Assembly: GCA_002796835.1 (NCBI GenBank)
Contig: LUGL01000089.1
Location: 1 to 64,000 of the forward strand
Direction of reading: 5' to 3'
Source: Elainella saxicola E1
Lineage (GTDB): Bacteria > Cyanobacteriota > Cyanobacteriia > Elainellales > Elainellaceae
DNA: 64,000 bases
The number at the start of each line of letters is the position of its first letter. Position 1 is the first letter of the stretch. Under the pieces are notes generated by a model. That model was not told the origin of the DNA, searched no databases, and saw only the letters and a program-made list of their open reading frames with translations. Both the position numbers and the translations under genes were made by a program. Below, one piece after another: positions 26,956-35,582 of the stretch.

Positions 26956-28158
26956 CTACTCCAACATTATCTGTGTTCCCCGTCGATCTTGAGCAATGAA
27001 AGTTCGATCGTCTGGAATTGGGGCAACCGGTTCTGTCAACAGAAATTCACCTGCTGCAATCCATTGCTTTAACTCCTGAGCCACCTGTCGCGATAGGGCA
27101 ATGCTGGCTAAGGGAGCCGTCCGCACCGATTTACCTTCGATCGTAATCCGCCCTGATTTGAGTTGGGCATAGCTGACTAATCCAAACGTAGGCCGAACTC
27201 GACGCGGAATCGAAAAATCGACAATGGGGACTACCACTTCCTGATCCTGTACCGCACAGTGGGCTACGACTTCCTCCGTTAAAACGGGCAGCGGCACCCC
27301 CACGCCCAGCATCAGGGAAGGACCATAGCTCCTGAAATAGCAACCCCGCACCCAGCGGGCATCCATTTGTTTGGCATCACCAATCAGCGCCAGCGTCGCG
27401 GCAGGTCCGATTGGCGTCTGATTCGGCAACCGTTTTTGCAATGGGAAATGTTGAGTGCCTTCCCAGGCCACATAGCCAATTCCACCCCCTAAGAAAATGC
27501 GGCTGCCAATTCCGACAACCTGCAAATTAGGGTCATTCATTAGCGGTGAAATTGCCCCCGGATTCGAATAAACCGCATTGCCTAAATGAGGTTGCAACGG
27601 CCCCAAGTAGGTGAACAACGGTCGATCGCCCCCATTCACCCCCACAATAAAGTTCTGATAGATATTGCGAGGATTAAATAGATAAAACTGGTTGATGCTG
27701 TCTTTGGTAATGGTCGTTTCAAAAGATGATCGGGAATAGCAATCTGTTACCTGGCCGATCGCCCGTAGCTGCACAGCCTTACCTGCAATCAAATCGGCAA
27801 TGACATGACCACCACCCCGCTCACGCAGTTCTTCTGAGTCCATCCCGTCGCCTAAACCCGCCGCATAATCTGCTACCTGGGTTGCGCCTAAGTACAAATC
27901 GACTGCGCCAAAGCCGGAATAAGCTAATACCCCATCTAACCAGCATTGCCGAATTTTGATCGGTGGATCGGTGTGACCAATATTCAGCACAGCCCCAGAA
28001 GATTCCATCGGTTCAAATGTGCCTGTGGTGATCACGTCTACCTGTTTCGCCACGGCAGTCACACCCTGCTCTTGAACCTGGGCTTTCAGTTCTTCGACGG
28101 TCAAGACCACAGCTTGGCGGCGCTGGATTTTATCGTTGATCTCCGCGATCGATCGCAT
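26956..28158 (-). CDS. DUF39 family sulfur-transfer protein (homocysteine biosynthesis type)
   Basis: 400 residues. The start SIAEINDKIQRRQAVVLTVE and the conserved block DVITTGTFEPMESSGAVLNI match the DUF39 family. Members studied in methanogens convert aspartate semialdehyde to homocysteine using sulfide (L-aspartate semialdehyde sulfurtransferase). Cys residues are present (RQCWLDG, about 88; VRGCYFRS, about 269), and the enzyme family needs a catalytic Cys. No ferredoxin/NIL domain is fused or adjacent, unlike many archaeal systems. Likely sulfur assimilation in the cytoplasm. Confidence 0.88.
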   Translation of the reverse strand: MRSIAEINDKIQRRQAVVLTVEELKAQVQEQGVTAVAKQVDVITTGTFEPMESSGAVLNIGHTDPPIKIRQCWLDGVLAYSGFGAVDLYLGATQVADYAAGLGDGMDSEELRERGGGHVIADLIAGKAVQLRAIGQVTDCYSRSSFETTITKDSINQFYLFNPRNIYQNFIVGVNGGDRPLFTYLGPLQPHLGNAVYSNPGAISPLMNDPNLQVVGIGSRIFLGGGIGYVAWEGTQHFPLQKRLPNQTPIGPAATLALIGDAKQMDARWVRGCYFRSYGPSLMLGVGVPLPVLTEEVVAHCAVQDQEVVVPIVDFSIPRRVRPTFGLVSYAQLKSGRITIEGKSVRTAPLASIALSRQVAQELKQWIAAGEFLLTEPVAPIPDDRTFIAQDRRGTQIMLE

Positions 28159-28234
28159 GATTTCCGCTTTAATAAACAGCTAATCGGTTGCTTCTCTCGG
28201 TCTTTGTTGCTCTGTTACTGGTGGAGTGGACAAA

Positions 28235-28432
28235 CTATTCCTGGCTGGGCTGTTGGATCTGCCATCGCCAAATCAAAACCCCAGTCATCACCAGCATCGG
28301 AGTCATCACCAAGGTCAGAGCAACGGCTGGAGTGGCTGGAAGATTCAGTTGCGGAGTGACGTACCGAATAAAAAGCGCGAGTGCCAAGGAAAGCCCCAAG
28401 ATTTTTGCCAAAAAGAACCCTTGCTCTTTCAT
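28235..28432 (-). CDS. Small two-helix membrane protein
   Basis: 65 residues. GGGAG lies 5 nt before ATG. Two hydrophobic helices (about 8-24 and 36-55) separated by YVTPQLNLPAT, ending QIQQPSQE. No family recognised. It lies 76 bp upstream of the DUF39 gene on the same strand and may be co-transcribed with it. Confidence 0.7.
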   Translation of the reverse strand: MKEQGFFLAKILGLSLALALFIRYVTPQLNLPATPAVALTLVMTPMLVMTGVLIWRWQIQQPSQE

Positions 28433-28594
28433 AATGCTCCCAAATTGCGAAACCTAGCCCTGCAATCCTCTCATAAAAGGTTGTAGAGCAGGTTGTAGGG
28501 TCTGACGATCAATTTCATCAGTGCTCTACCCATCTTCGCATCTCTATTAGCGTTAGGAGGGCGATCGGCCTAAATTGCTGGAACGGGCATTTTC

Positions 28595-29092
28595 CTAGCG
28601 GATTGCAATGTGAATGCTAACCTGTTGCTCCTCATACCGTTCGAAATCGGTGGTGAAAGCCCGCCGGTAGGGCGTGTTTGTGCAGACAAAATAGTCGTCA
28701 ATTTGCTGCCAGAGTTGCTGCACCCCTTGGAGAGAGGTATTAATGCTGTGGAAAACTAAATAGTCCCTCGCTGGAATCGCTACTCCCACCATATTTTCAG
28801 GCGGATTATCAATGCTGCTGACTTCTCCTGCAACGATGAGCGAATATTCCCGTATGGGATCGCCCTCATAGTCGGTATAAACCCCATAAAACACTTGCGG
28901 ATGAATCGATTCAGGGATCGCCAGCCAAAGCTGTTCTGCCAAAAAGCGCTGCCAAAGTTTAGGAATTTCTGCGGTCGCTGGGTTCATTTCCTGTTGATAG
29001 GTGGTGCGGACTTCAACCCCCATCACCAAGATTTCTGCTTGTTGCACCCGTTGAGGCGCAATGATTTGAATCCCTGCCGGACGGCCTTCCAT
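28595..29092 (-). CDS. GyrI-like / effector-binding domain protein
   Basis: 165 residues. AEILVMGVEVRTTYQQEM, a mid-domain VFYGVYTDYEGD, and ending TDFERYEEQQVSIHIAIR follow the AraC effector-binding/GyrI-like fold (SHS2-type tandem). It has no DNA-binding domain, so it is a solo ligand-binding or drug-sequestering protein. The promoter region carries an almost perfect palindrome (29130-29153), which suggests a dedicated repressor. Confidence 0.88.
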   Translation of the reverse strand: MEGRPAGIQIIAPQRVQQAEILVMGVEVRTTYQQEMNPATAEIPKLWQRFLAEQLWLAIPESIHPQVFYGVYTDYEGDPIREYSLIVAGEVSSIDNPPENMVGVAIPARDYLVFHSINTSLQGVQQLWQQIDDYFVCTNTPYRRAFTTDFERYEEQQVSIHIAIR

Positions 29093-29129
29093 AACCCGAC
29101 CTCTTGCTTGAATTGGTAGCCATATACCT

Positions 29130-29153
29130 TAAATAGTACATATGAACTATTTA
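29130..29153. promoter_or_regulatory. Operator-like palindrome upstream of the GyrI-like gene
   Basis: TAAATAGT-A-CAT|ATG-A-ACTATTTA: a 24-bp dyad with only one mismatched pair, 38 bp upstream of the gene start. It has the size of a dimeric winged-helix repressor site (HxlR/MarR-type size), but no such regulator is encoded nearby. Confidence 0.6.
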
Positions 29154-29201
29154 GTCAAGCAGATCGGGAAATTCTTTATTGAATATCAATTCAAAGCTGG
29201 C

Positions 29202-29606
29202 TTAACGCTTCAGCAAGGATGGCGCGATCGTCGCTGCCGGATCATGATCCGGTAACTTTTGCCGCTTTTGCGTATACCACCATTCCCGTACGGGCTGCGG
29301 CAATTTCACAGAATAGAGAGTGACGACAAAAGTTCGCCCTGAATATTCTTGCCCAACCACTTCCACGGCATAGGATGGACTATTTTTTGTCGCTAAATCT
29401 GGCACAAACCGCTTGCCTACTCGCCGCCAGCTTGGCTCTTTGCCTCGCCATTGCAACCGACAGCAAGGCCATGGTAACTCTTCACGATCGAACAACCGAC
29501 AACAGGGACCGATCACCCGATAGGTGAAGTGACAACCCGGACTTTGAAACGTTTGTCCTGAGCTGAGGGGATGTTGAGATTCAACAGTAGAGTCAGCAAA
29601 AGTCAC
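29202..29606 (-). CDS. Hypothetical Cys/Trp-rich protein
   Basis: 134 residues. Cys-rich first half (PGCHFTYRVIGPCCRLFD, then PWPCCRLQWRGKEPSW) and a second half with GRTFVVTLYSVKLPQPVREW. The paired cysteines suggest metal binding or disulfides. No signal peptide. Not recognised. Confidence 0.65.
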   Translation of the reverse strand: MTFADSTVESQHPLSSGQTFQSPGCHFTYRVIGPCCRLFDREELPWPCCRLQWRGKEPSWRRVGKRFVPDLATKNSPSYAVEVVGQEYSGRTFVVTLYSVKLPQPVREWWYTQKRQKLPDHDPAATIAPSLLKR

Positions 29607-29730
29607 AGTTCATCCACTACCTGTTTCAACGACTTGTTTCACAACCTAGGTCAACGACAAACGAGACAACAGTCAAGTGCACAAAGTACCGCTTCACTAT
29701 AGCGAAAAACCAGAGAAGCGAATAAACAAG

Positions 29731-29763
29731 AGAGCGATCGCACCTAGGAAGTCCGATCGCTCT
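29731..29763. terminator. Inverted repeat downstream of rpsN
   Basis: AGAGCGATCG - 13 nt - CGATCGCTCT, a perfect 10-bp stem about 100 bp after the rpsN stop. On the minus strand it is followed by CTTGTTTATT, a poor T-tract. It may be a terminator or simply paired HIP1-type words. Confidence 0.4.
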
Positions 29764-29864
29764 ATCGCAGGAAGTACATGGAGATTGGTTTCACTGAATT
29801 TCAAACGAGCAGTAGAGCCAGACGACTGATGCTGACCCCTCTACCCATCATTCAAAGTAAATGG

Positions 29865-30167
29865 CTACCAGCTCGACTTAACCACTCCGGGCAGCAAGCC
29901 TTGGTGTGCCATTTCTCGCAAAACATGGCGAGAGACGCCAAAATCACGATAGTAGCCTCTGGGACGACCGGTTAACCAGCAGCGGTTGCGCACTCTGGTT
30001 GGAGCACTGTTGCGGGGCAACTGCTGAATTTGACGATGGATTTCCAATTTTTCTTGCTGACTTGCAGCCTTTGCAAACTGCTCCTGCAGAGTTTCTCGCT
30101 TTTGAGCGTACTTTTCCACCAGTTTTTGGCGTTTTTTCTCACGCTCAACCATGCTTTTCTTTGCCAT
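29865..30167 (-). CDS. rpsN: 30S ribosomal protein S14
   Basis: 100 residues from ATG 30167 ([16 protein letters not shown]); a six-residue upstream extension is not family-like. The C-terminus [20 protein letters not shown] and [20 protein letters not shown] is the S14 signature. It is the long, zinc-free form (no CxxC pairs). Stand-alone location is normal for cyanobacteria. Confidence 0.98.
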   Translation of the reverse strand: MAKKSMVEREKKRQKLVEKYAQKRETLQEQFAKAASQQEKLEIHRQIQQLPRNSAPTRVRNRCWLTGRPRGYYRDFGVSRHVLREMAHQGLLPGVVKSSW

Positions 30168-30227
30168 GAAAGAGTTTTCACCCAAGATTTAAACAGCGTT
30201 TTTTATTATATCCAGCTTTCTGGCAAT

Positions 30228-31685
30228 TCAGCTAGTTTCATCCTGGGGTTCGACCCCTTGCAACGGTAAAAAAACCGAGAAAACGGTAGTTCCCGGTTTG
30301 CTGCTCATCTCAATTCGTCCAGCATGGCGATCGACAATTTTTTTAACAATGCTCAAGCCAAGGCCGCTACCTTCTCCCGTGGGCTTCGTTGTGAAAAAAG
30401 GTTCGAAGATTCTGGGTTGCAATTCAGCAGGAATGCCCTTTCCTGTATCACCAATATCGACCCGAACTTCTGTAGAGAATTGTTGAACCGTAATCGTTAG
30501 CGTTCCATGACAATCCATGCTCTGCAGTGCGTTATTGAACAAATTAGTCCAAATTTGGTTTAATTCATCTGGAAAAGCCAGAATTGAGGGCGCATCTAGA
30601 TAATTTTTGATGACTTCAACTCCGCGTTGTAGCTGATCCAAATGCAAGGTTAAGGCAGTTTCTAAGCCTTCAATGACATCAGTTGTTGTTTTCCTGCCGC
30701 TCGGATCTTGGTGGACATAGCGTTTGAGGGCTAAGACAATGCGCGTCGCTCGATCGGTCGCCGTCAGAATTGTGCGCGTACTCTTTTGCAAACTGGTTAG
30801 TTGATAGATCGCGTCTAGGATATGGTGGCTTTTATCGTGGGTCAATAGGTTCCAGAATGGCTCAAGTTCATCATAAATTCCAATATCCACTAAGGTGTCT
30901 GCCATCATATCTGCATCAGCGATCTGTCGAGCTGCTAGCTGCGGAATCAGTAACCGCTTGAGGTGGCGTTTTTCCCGACTTGATAATCTTGCCAATTGAG
31001 GCATCGCATTGATTGATCGCTGCAACAATTGCAAGAAGAGTTGCCAATCTTGGGGAGCCAAAGTTTGTAACACATTGGTCAATGGCTCCAGGTTTTGTGT
31101 CAAAAAATGGTTGACAGTTTCGGTGGACGATCGAATTGCCCCCAAGGGCGTGTTAATTTCATGGGCTACATGGGCCACGAGTTTTCCTAAAGCTGCCATC
31201 TTCTCAGCCTGGATGAGCTGATTTTGCGTACTCTTCAGCTGACTTAAGGTCTGGGTCAAATGTTCATTCTTCTGCTGTAGTTTGGACTGCAAAGAGCAGA
31301 TGGTCAGGTGAGTTTTGATGCGAACGATCGCCTCTTCAATTTGAAACGGTTTCGTAATGTAATCGACGCCGCCCACCGAGAAAGCTTGCACTTTGTCGAA
31401 AACATCACTCCATGCACTCAAAAAAATGATCGGGATATGGGCAGTACGCGGATCCGCCTTAAATCGTTGACAGACCTCATAGCCGTTCATTTCAGGCATA
31501 TTAATATCGAGCAAAATCAGATCGGGCGGCATTTTTTGGGCTGCCGATAAAGCCAATTTGCCGTTTGGAGCAGCACGAACTTTGTAGCCCTGCTCGCTCA
31601 AAATACCAACCAGCAACCGTAAACTATCTGGTGTATCATCCACCACAAGAATATTCATTGGCAGCTGGCTTTGTTCCTGCTCCAT
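30228..31685 (-). CDS. REC-histidine kinase (response regulator fused to kinase)
   Basis: 485 residues from ATG 31685, which has AGGA 8 nt upstream; in-frame TTG/ATG starts lie up to 21 bp earlier. The N-terminal receiver reads MNILVVDDTPDSLRLLVGIL with phospho-Asp in LILLDINMPEMNG. Then come a coiled coil, HisKA with intact VAHEINTPLGAI, an inserted helical bundle, and HATPase (NNALQSMD, GDTGKGIP, GEGSGLGLSI). No membrane segment, so it is cytoplasmic. It is adjacent to a second REC-kinase gene upstream on the same strand (272-bp gap), suggesting a shared pathway. Confidence 0.93.
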   Translation of the reverse strand: MEQEQSQLPMNILVVDDTPDSLRLLVGILSEQGYKVRAAPNGKLALSAAQKMPPDLILLDINMPEMNGYEVCQRFKADPRTAHIPIIFLSAWSDVFDKVQAFSVGGVDYITKPFQIEEAIVRIKTHLTICSLQSKLQQKNEHLTQTLSQLKSTQNQLIQAEKMAALGKLVAHVAHEINTPLGAIRSSTETVNHFLTQNLEPLTNVLQTLAPQDWQLFLQLLQRSINAMPQLARLSSREKRHLKRLLIPQLAARQIADADMMADTLVDIGIYDELEPFWNLLTHDKSHHILDAIYQLTSLQKSTRTILTATDRATRIVLALKRYVHQDPSGRKTTTDVIEGLETALTLHLDQLQRGVEVIKNYLDAPSILAFPDELNQIWTNLFNNALQSMDCHGTLTITVQQFSTEVRVDIGDTGKGIPAELQPRIFEPFFTTKPTGEGSGLGLSIVKKIVDRHAGRIEMSSKPGTTVFSVFLPLQGVEPQDETS

Positions 31686-31957
31686 GGGGATCATCCTTCG
31701 GATCAAGCCATCACACGATCAGCGCAAAGATTTTCAGGAATCCAGACTTTCAAACTACGTTGTTTCAGGCAGCTGGATTTGTAACAAACTTGCCAAAGCC
31801 CATACGTGCCCTGAACCACTTTGGCTCTCCATTCTATAGATTCTGATTGGGATTTACCATAGCCCGGAGAGATTCGATCGATCGACCAAAAACAGACGTA
31901 AGGGAACAATGATGTATGCTCTCATCCTGATGTTGCATTCCCTGCCAATTCGCCATT

Positions 31958-33373
31958 TCACCGATTGACTATGCTCAGCGGCAGTTTCACCGTAAAGGTA
32001 GTTTGGCCTTGTTGACTCTCGACAATCAAGGTTCCCCGCAGTTTCTCAACTCGCTGCTTGGCAATGGCCAATCCTAAACCCGTGCCACCTTGATTCCAAA
32101 AGTTGTGATTAGGAATTCGGTAGAACTGAGTAAAGATTCGCTCATGTTCTTCTACCGGAATCTCTACCCCCGAATTGGTTACACTCAACCAGATCTCTGG
32201 GGATGGGCGGCTTGGTGCCATGGAGGCGATCGTTGCTTCAGGAGGGCGATCGATATCTGGCAGTTCTGGTAAATCAGTCGTTTGTTCAGTTGGTGAGTGA
32301 ACCACCTCCACAGTTAGGCCGATCGATCCACCACTTGGCGTATATTTCCAGGCATTATTCAGCAGTTCCGTTAATGTGCGTTCCAGATGCATCAAATCCG
32401 TCATTATCGAGGGCAAAGTGGCAGGCAGATGAATCTGTAACTGTTGGTCTCTCGCAATGGTCCGATCGACAAAAGGCTCAGTAATATGTGGAATCCAGAG
32501 ATTGAGATTGACCGTAGAGAGATTCAGTGGCTCTGTATCAGAGTCTAGTCGAGCCAGAGTCAGCAAATCATTGAGCAAATCGGCTTGCCGCTGACATTCC
32601 GTTCTAAGAATTTGGAAGTACTTGTCACATTGCAGCACGGTCTCATCATAAATTCCTAACTGTTGCAACCGAACCTCCAGCATTTGGGCTGCCATCCGAA
32701 TATTGGAAATGGGCGCTCGCAATTCGCGTGAAACAGCAGAGAGGAATTGATCTTTGAGTTGGTTCAGGTGATCTAGTGTGTCAACCCGTTCTTGCACAGA
32801 TTGACAGACCTGAAACTGTTGCATTGCAAACGCTAAAAATACCCGATTGAGGGATTCCTGTTGCTGGTTCTGTTGCCAGAGCTGTTCCTGTGAGGCTTGC
32901 AAGGCCACCACCGATTGCTCTAACTGCTGCACATGCTGCTGCAACTGGGCATTTTGGATTTCCAGAGTCCGAATGTGGCGGTAGTTTTGAATAGCTTCCA
33001 CAATCGTCGATCGCAGATCCCCCGACTGCCAGGGTTTGGCAATATGGCGATAGAGGTTTGCGGTGCGAATCACGGTACTCAAGGTTTCCAGATCGGCATG
33101 CCCCGTGATCATGATATTGAGGGTTTGCGGTGAAAGCTGATGAATCTGCGTTAATAGCTGATCGCCTCTCAGACCGGGCATACTTTGATCGGCCAGGACA
33201 ACTGCTATCTCATATCGATCGGTTTGCAGTTCTTCAAATAGTTCTAGGGCTTCTTCACCGCTCTCCGCCGTTTCAATCAAACAGGAATCCCCCACCGCCT
33301 GCTTTAGCTCAATCTTCAAGCTTTCCAAAACAATGGGTTCATCATCCACACAAATAATGGCAGGCTTGCTCAT
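31958..33373 (-). CDS. REC-histidine kinase with Arg in place of the phospho-His
   Basis: 471 residues. Receiver domain: IICVDDEPIVLESLKIEL, phospho-Asp in VLADQSMPGLRG, and IAKPW. A long coiled coil follows (about 135-190). The dimerisation/phosphotransfer helix reads LSAVSRELRAPISNIRM, where families have S-H-E-L-R-x-P: the His codon is CGC (Arg) at 32726-32728. The ATPase domain keeps the N-box (NNAWKYTP) and GTGLGLAIAKQ but has a poorly conserved, Pro-rich insert. It is probably unable to autophosphorylate normally and may act as a receiver-controlled scaffold or pseudokinase. Confidence 0.9.
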   Translation of the reverse strand: MSKPAIICVDDEPIVLESLKIELKQAVGDSCLIETAESGEEALELFEELQTDRYEIAVVLADQSMPGLRGDQLLTQIHQLSPQTLNIMITGHADLETLSTVIRTANLYRHIAKPWQSGDLRSTIVEAIQNYRHIRTLEIQNAQLQQHVQQLEQSVVALQASQEQLWQQNQQQESLNRVFLAFAMQQFQVCQSVQERVDTLDHLNQLKDQFLSAVSRELRAPISNIRMAAQMLEVRLQQLGIYDETVLQCDKYFQILRTECQRQADLLNDLLTLARLDSDTEPLNLSTVNLNLWIPHITEPFVDRTIARDQQLQIHLPATLPSIMTDLMHLERTLTELLNNAWKYTPSGGSIGLTVEVVHSPTEQTTDLPELPDIDRPPEATIASMAPSRPSPEIWLSVTNSGVEIPVEEHERIFTQFYRIPNHNFWNQGGTGLGLAIAKQRVEKLRGTLIVESQQGQTTFTVKLPLSIVNR

Positions 33374-33403
33374 AAGGTTCAGGCAGTCCTGTATAAGAAG
33401 GAA

Positions 33404-34099
33404 TTAGGAAGAAGCAACCTGCGACATTGGCAACTGTGTGATTTTTGAGCGATCGACCGATGGACAAAGATCTACCAGAGCACAGCTACCACAGGCCGGA
33501 TTCCGGGCATTACAGACCGCGCGACCATGGTAAATCAAACGAATTGACCAGTTCTCCCAATCTGGTTGAGGAATTAACTTCATCAGGTCTTGCTCAATCC
33601 GAATCGGATCGGTTTGCTTCGTTAAGCCAAGGCGCTGACTTAACCGTTTGACATGAGTATCAACGGTGACGCCAGCATGGATCCCAAAAGCATGGGCCAA
33701 AACAACATTTGCCGTTTTCCGAGCCACGCCTGGAAGTTGCAATAACTCCTCCATCGTTTGAGGAACCAGACCACCATATTGAGTCATGATCAAACGACAA
33801 GCCGCCTGAATATTTTTAGCTTTATTGCGGTAGAACCCAGTAGAACGCACCAAATTTTCAATTTCGCTCAATTCTGCACCTGCAAGGGCAGCAGCATCTG
33901 GAAATTGCTGAAATAGAGCAGGCGTGACTAAATTGACCCGCTCATCTGTGCATTGAGCTGAAAGCACGGTTGCTACTAGAAGTTGCACAGGCGTCTCGTA
34001 ATTCAACGTGCAGGGAGCTTCTGGGTAAAGGCGCTTTAGACGAACCAAAATCTCCAGGGCTCTCTGTCTCTTTGATCCCGATCGGCGTGTTGTAACCAC
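33404..34099 (-). CDS. nth: Endonuclease III
   Basis: 231 residues, GTG start. Helix-hairpin-helix LPGVARKTANVVL contains the catalytic Lys, and VTVDTHVKRLSQRLGL the catalytic Asp. The 4Fe-4S cluster motif CNARNPACGSCALVDLC is complete at the C-terminus. It is a DNA glycosylase/AP lyase acting on oxidised pyrimidines in base excision repair. Confidence 0.97.
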   Translation of the reverse strand: MVTTRRSGSKRQRALEILVRLKRLYPEAPCTLNYETPVQLLVATVLSAQCTDERVNLVTPALFQQFPDAAALAGAELSEIENLVRSTGFYRNKAKNIQAACRLIMTQYGGLVPQTMEELLQLPGVARKTANVVLAHAFGIHAGVTVDTHVKRLSQRLGLTKQTDPIRIEQDLMKLIPQPDWENWSIRLIYHGRAVCNARNPACGSCALVDLCPSVDRSKITQLPMSQVASS

Positions 34100-34115
34100 A
34101 GGCTAGTCCATAAAA

Positions 34116-34162
34116 ATACTCAAGTGGAAGATACTCAAGTGGAAGAAATACTTCAGTGGAAA
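34116..34162. repeat. 15-bp tandem repeat upstream of nth
   Basis: ATACTCAAGTGGAAG occurs twice in a row (34116-34145), with a third degenerate copy ATACTTCAGTGGAAA at 34148-34162. It lies just before the nth start. Confidence 0.8.
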
Positions 34163-34260
34163 TTGCCAATGTCGCTCTGCTCAGTTTTGACTTGGATGCC
34201 TCCGTCAGCAGTGACCTAGCTCACAAAAACTACCTGAATTGGTTTTACCAGGACTGGAAA

Positions 34261-35355
34261 TTACTGAAATAAGCGCTGGAATACCTCTAGCTGCGCTGTA
34301 TCTCGCACCATCAGAAAAATTCCCAAACCCAGGAGCAACACCAAACCCGTTTGCATGACATTTTCCTGAATGCGGCTCGGAATGGGTTTTCCCCGCAGGC
34401 CTTCAACCAGTAAAAAGGCAAGTTGCCCGCCATCCAAGGCCGGTAACGGCAGAATGTTAATGATCGCCAGGTTGATACTGATGATCGCAGTAAAGGGAAA
34501 TAGGCTAGCAGCATTGGAAGCCGCAAGTCCTGCCCCTTGTTCGACAATTTTCACCGGGCCTGCCACCTTACCCGCCACCGACGAGAAATTGGTTAATAGC
34601 GACCAAAATCCTTGCACTGTGGTGACAAACATACTTTGGAACTGCTCCGCCGCAAGTCCTAAAACCTCAAATATGCTGTGGGGACGACGATAAGCTGTCA
34701 CACTTCCGTTAGGAGCAAGCTGCACCCCGATGCGGGCCACGCCATCTTCACCCAGTTGAGGTACGACACTGATATCCAGCTGATGATCGCCCCGCTGCAC
34801 ACCAAACGTGACAGTTTCATTCGGATGCGCTCGAATCACATCCATTAAGGTTTGCATAGCCTCTTTAGAAGCGCCTAACGTCTGACCATCAACCGATACA
34901 ATAACGTCCCCTGACTTAATCCCCGCCTTCGCTGCCGGAGCATCCTGGGCCGTCACTTCTGGAACCACAACCCCAGGCTGAAAATCAAATTTCTCTGGAA
35001 TGCCGATCGTCGTAAATTGGGTGACAAACACCAGATAGGCAAAGAGCAAATTGGCAATCACCCCAGCGCTGATCACGATCGCCCGATCAAAAACGGGTCG
35101 GTTCCGCAACAGATTGGGATCATTGGGAGGAATTTCGCTGTCTGGATCATCATCCGGAAACCCAACAAATCCGCCTAATGGAAAAGCGCGTATCGCATAT
35201 TCTGTTTGCGGTCCCTGGTACTTCCACAAAATCGGACCAAATCCGATCGAGAACCGATTCACATGGATGCCCTGTAGTCTTGCTGCCATGAAATGGCCCA
35301 GTTCGTGAACCACAATCAGAAGCGCTAAAACAGCGATCGTCGCTAAAACTGACAT
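34261..35355 (-). CDS. rseP: Site-2 protease RseP (M50 family)
   Basis: 364 residues. The zinc site HELGH lies in the first membrane helix (about 17-21) and the second catalytic motif LPALDGGQ near residue 300. Four membrane segments and one PDZ domain (about 110-200: AKAGIKSGDVIVSVDGQTLG). It performs intramembrane proteolysis of regulated membrane proteins such as anti-sigma factors. Single-PDZ form, as usual in cyanobacteria. The candidate substrate is not visible in the neighbourhood. Confidence 0.96.
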   Translation of the reverse strand: MSVLATIAVLALLIVVHELGHFMAARLQGIHVNRFSIGFGPILWKYQGPQTEYAIRAFPLGGFVGFPDDDPDSEIPPNDPNLLRNRPVFDRAIVISAGVIANLLFAYLVFVTQFTTIGIPEKFDFQPGVVVPEVTAQDAPAAKAGIKSGDVIVSVDGQTLGASKEAMQTLMDVIRAHPNETVTFGVQRGDHQLDISVVPQLGEDGVARIGVQLAPNGSVTAYRRPHSIFEVLGLAAEQFQSMFVTTVQGFWSLLTNFSSVAGKVAGPVKIVEQGAGLAASNAASLFPFTAIISINLAIINILPLPALDGGQLAFLLVEGLRGKPIPSRIQENVMQTGLVLLLGLGIFLMVRDTAQLEVFQRLFQ

Positions 35356-35582
35356 AAATTCTTGAGTACGGTGTGAGTGTCTTTTGACTATTCTAAAGGG
35401 CGGTTGAGTTTAAGGACCGGGATCCAAGGGCTGAGGAAGATCAGAATTCTGGAATTGAGAAATTCTCTGGCTCCGTCGATAATACATGGCCCTAAGCAAT
35501 AATAGGTTTGATAGAGATTCCTAATCATTTCAGTTCAAACAAATCCAATCAAATTAAACAAGTCATATTGGGGCGATCGCAA

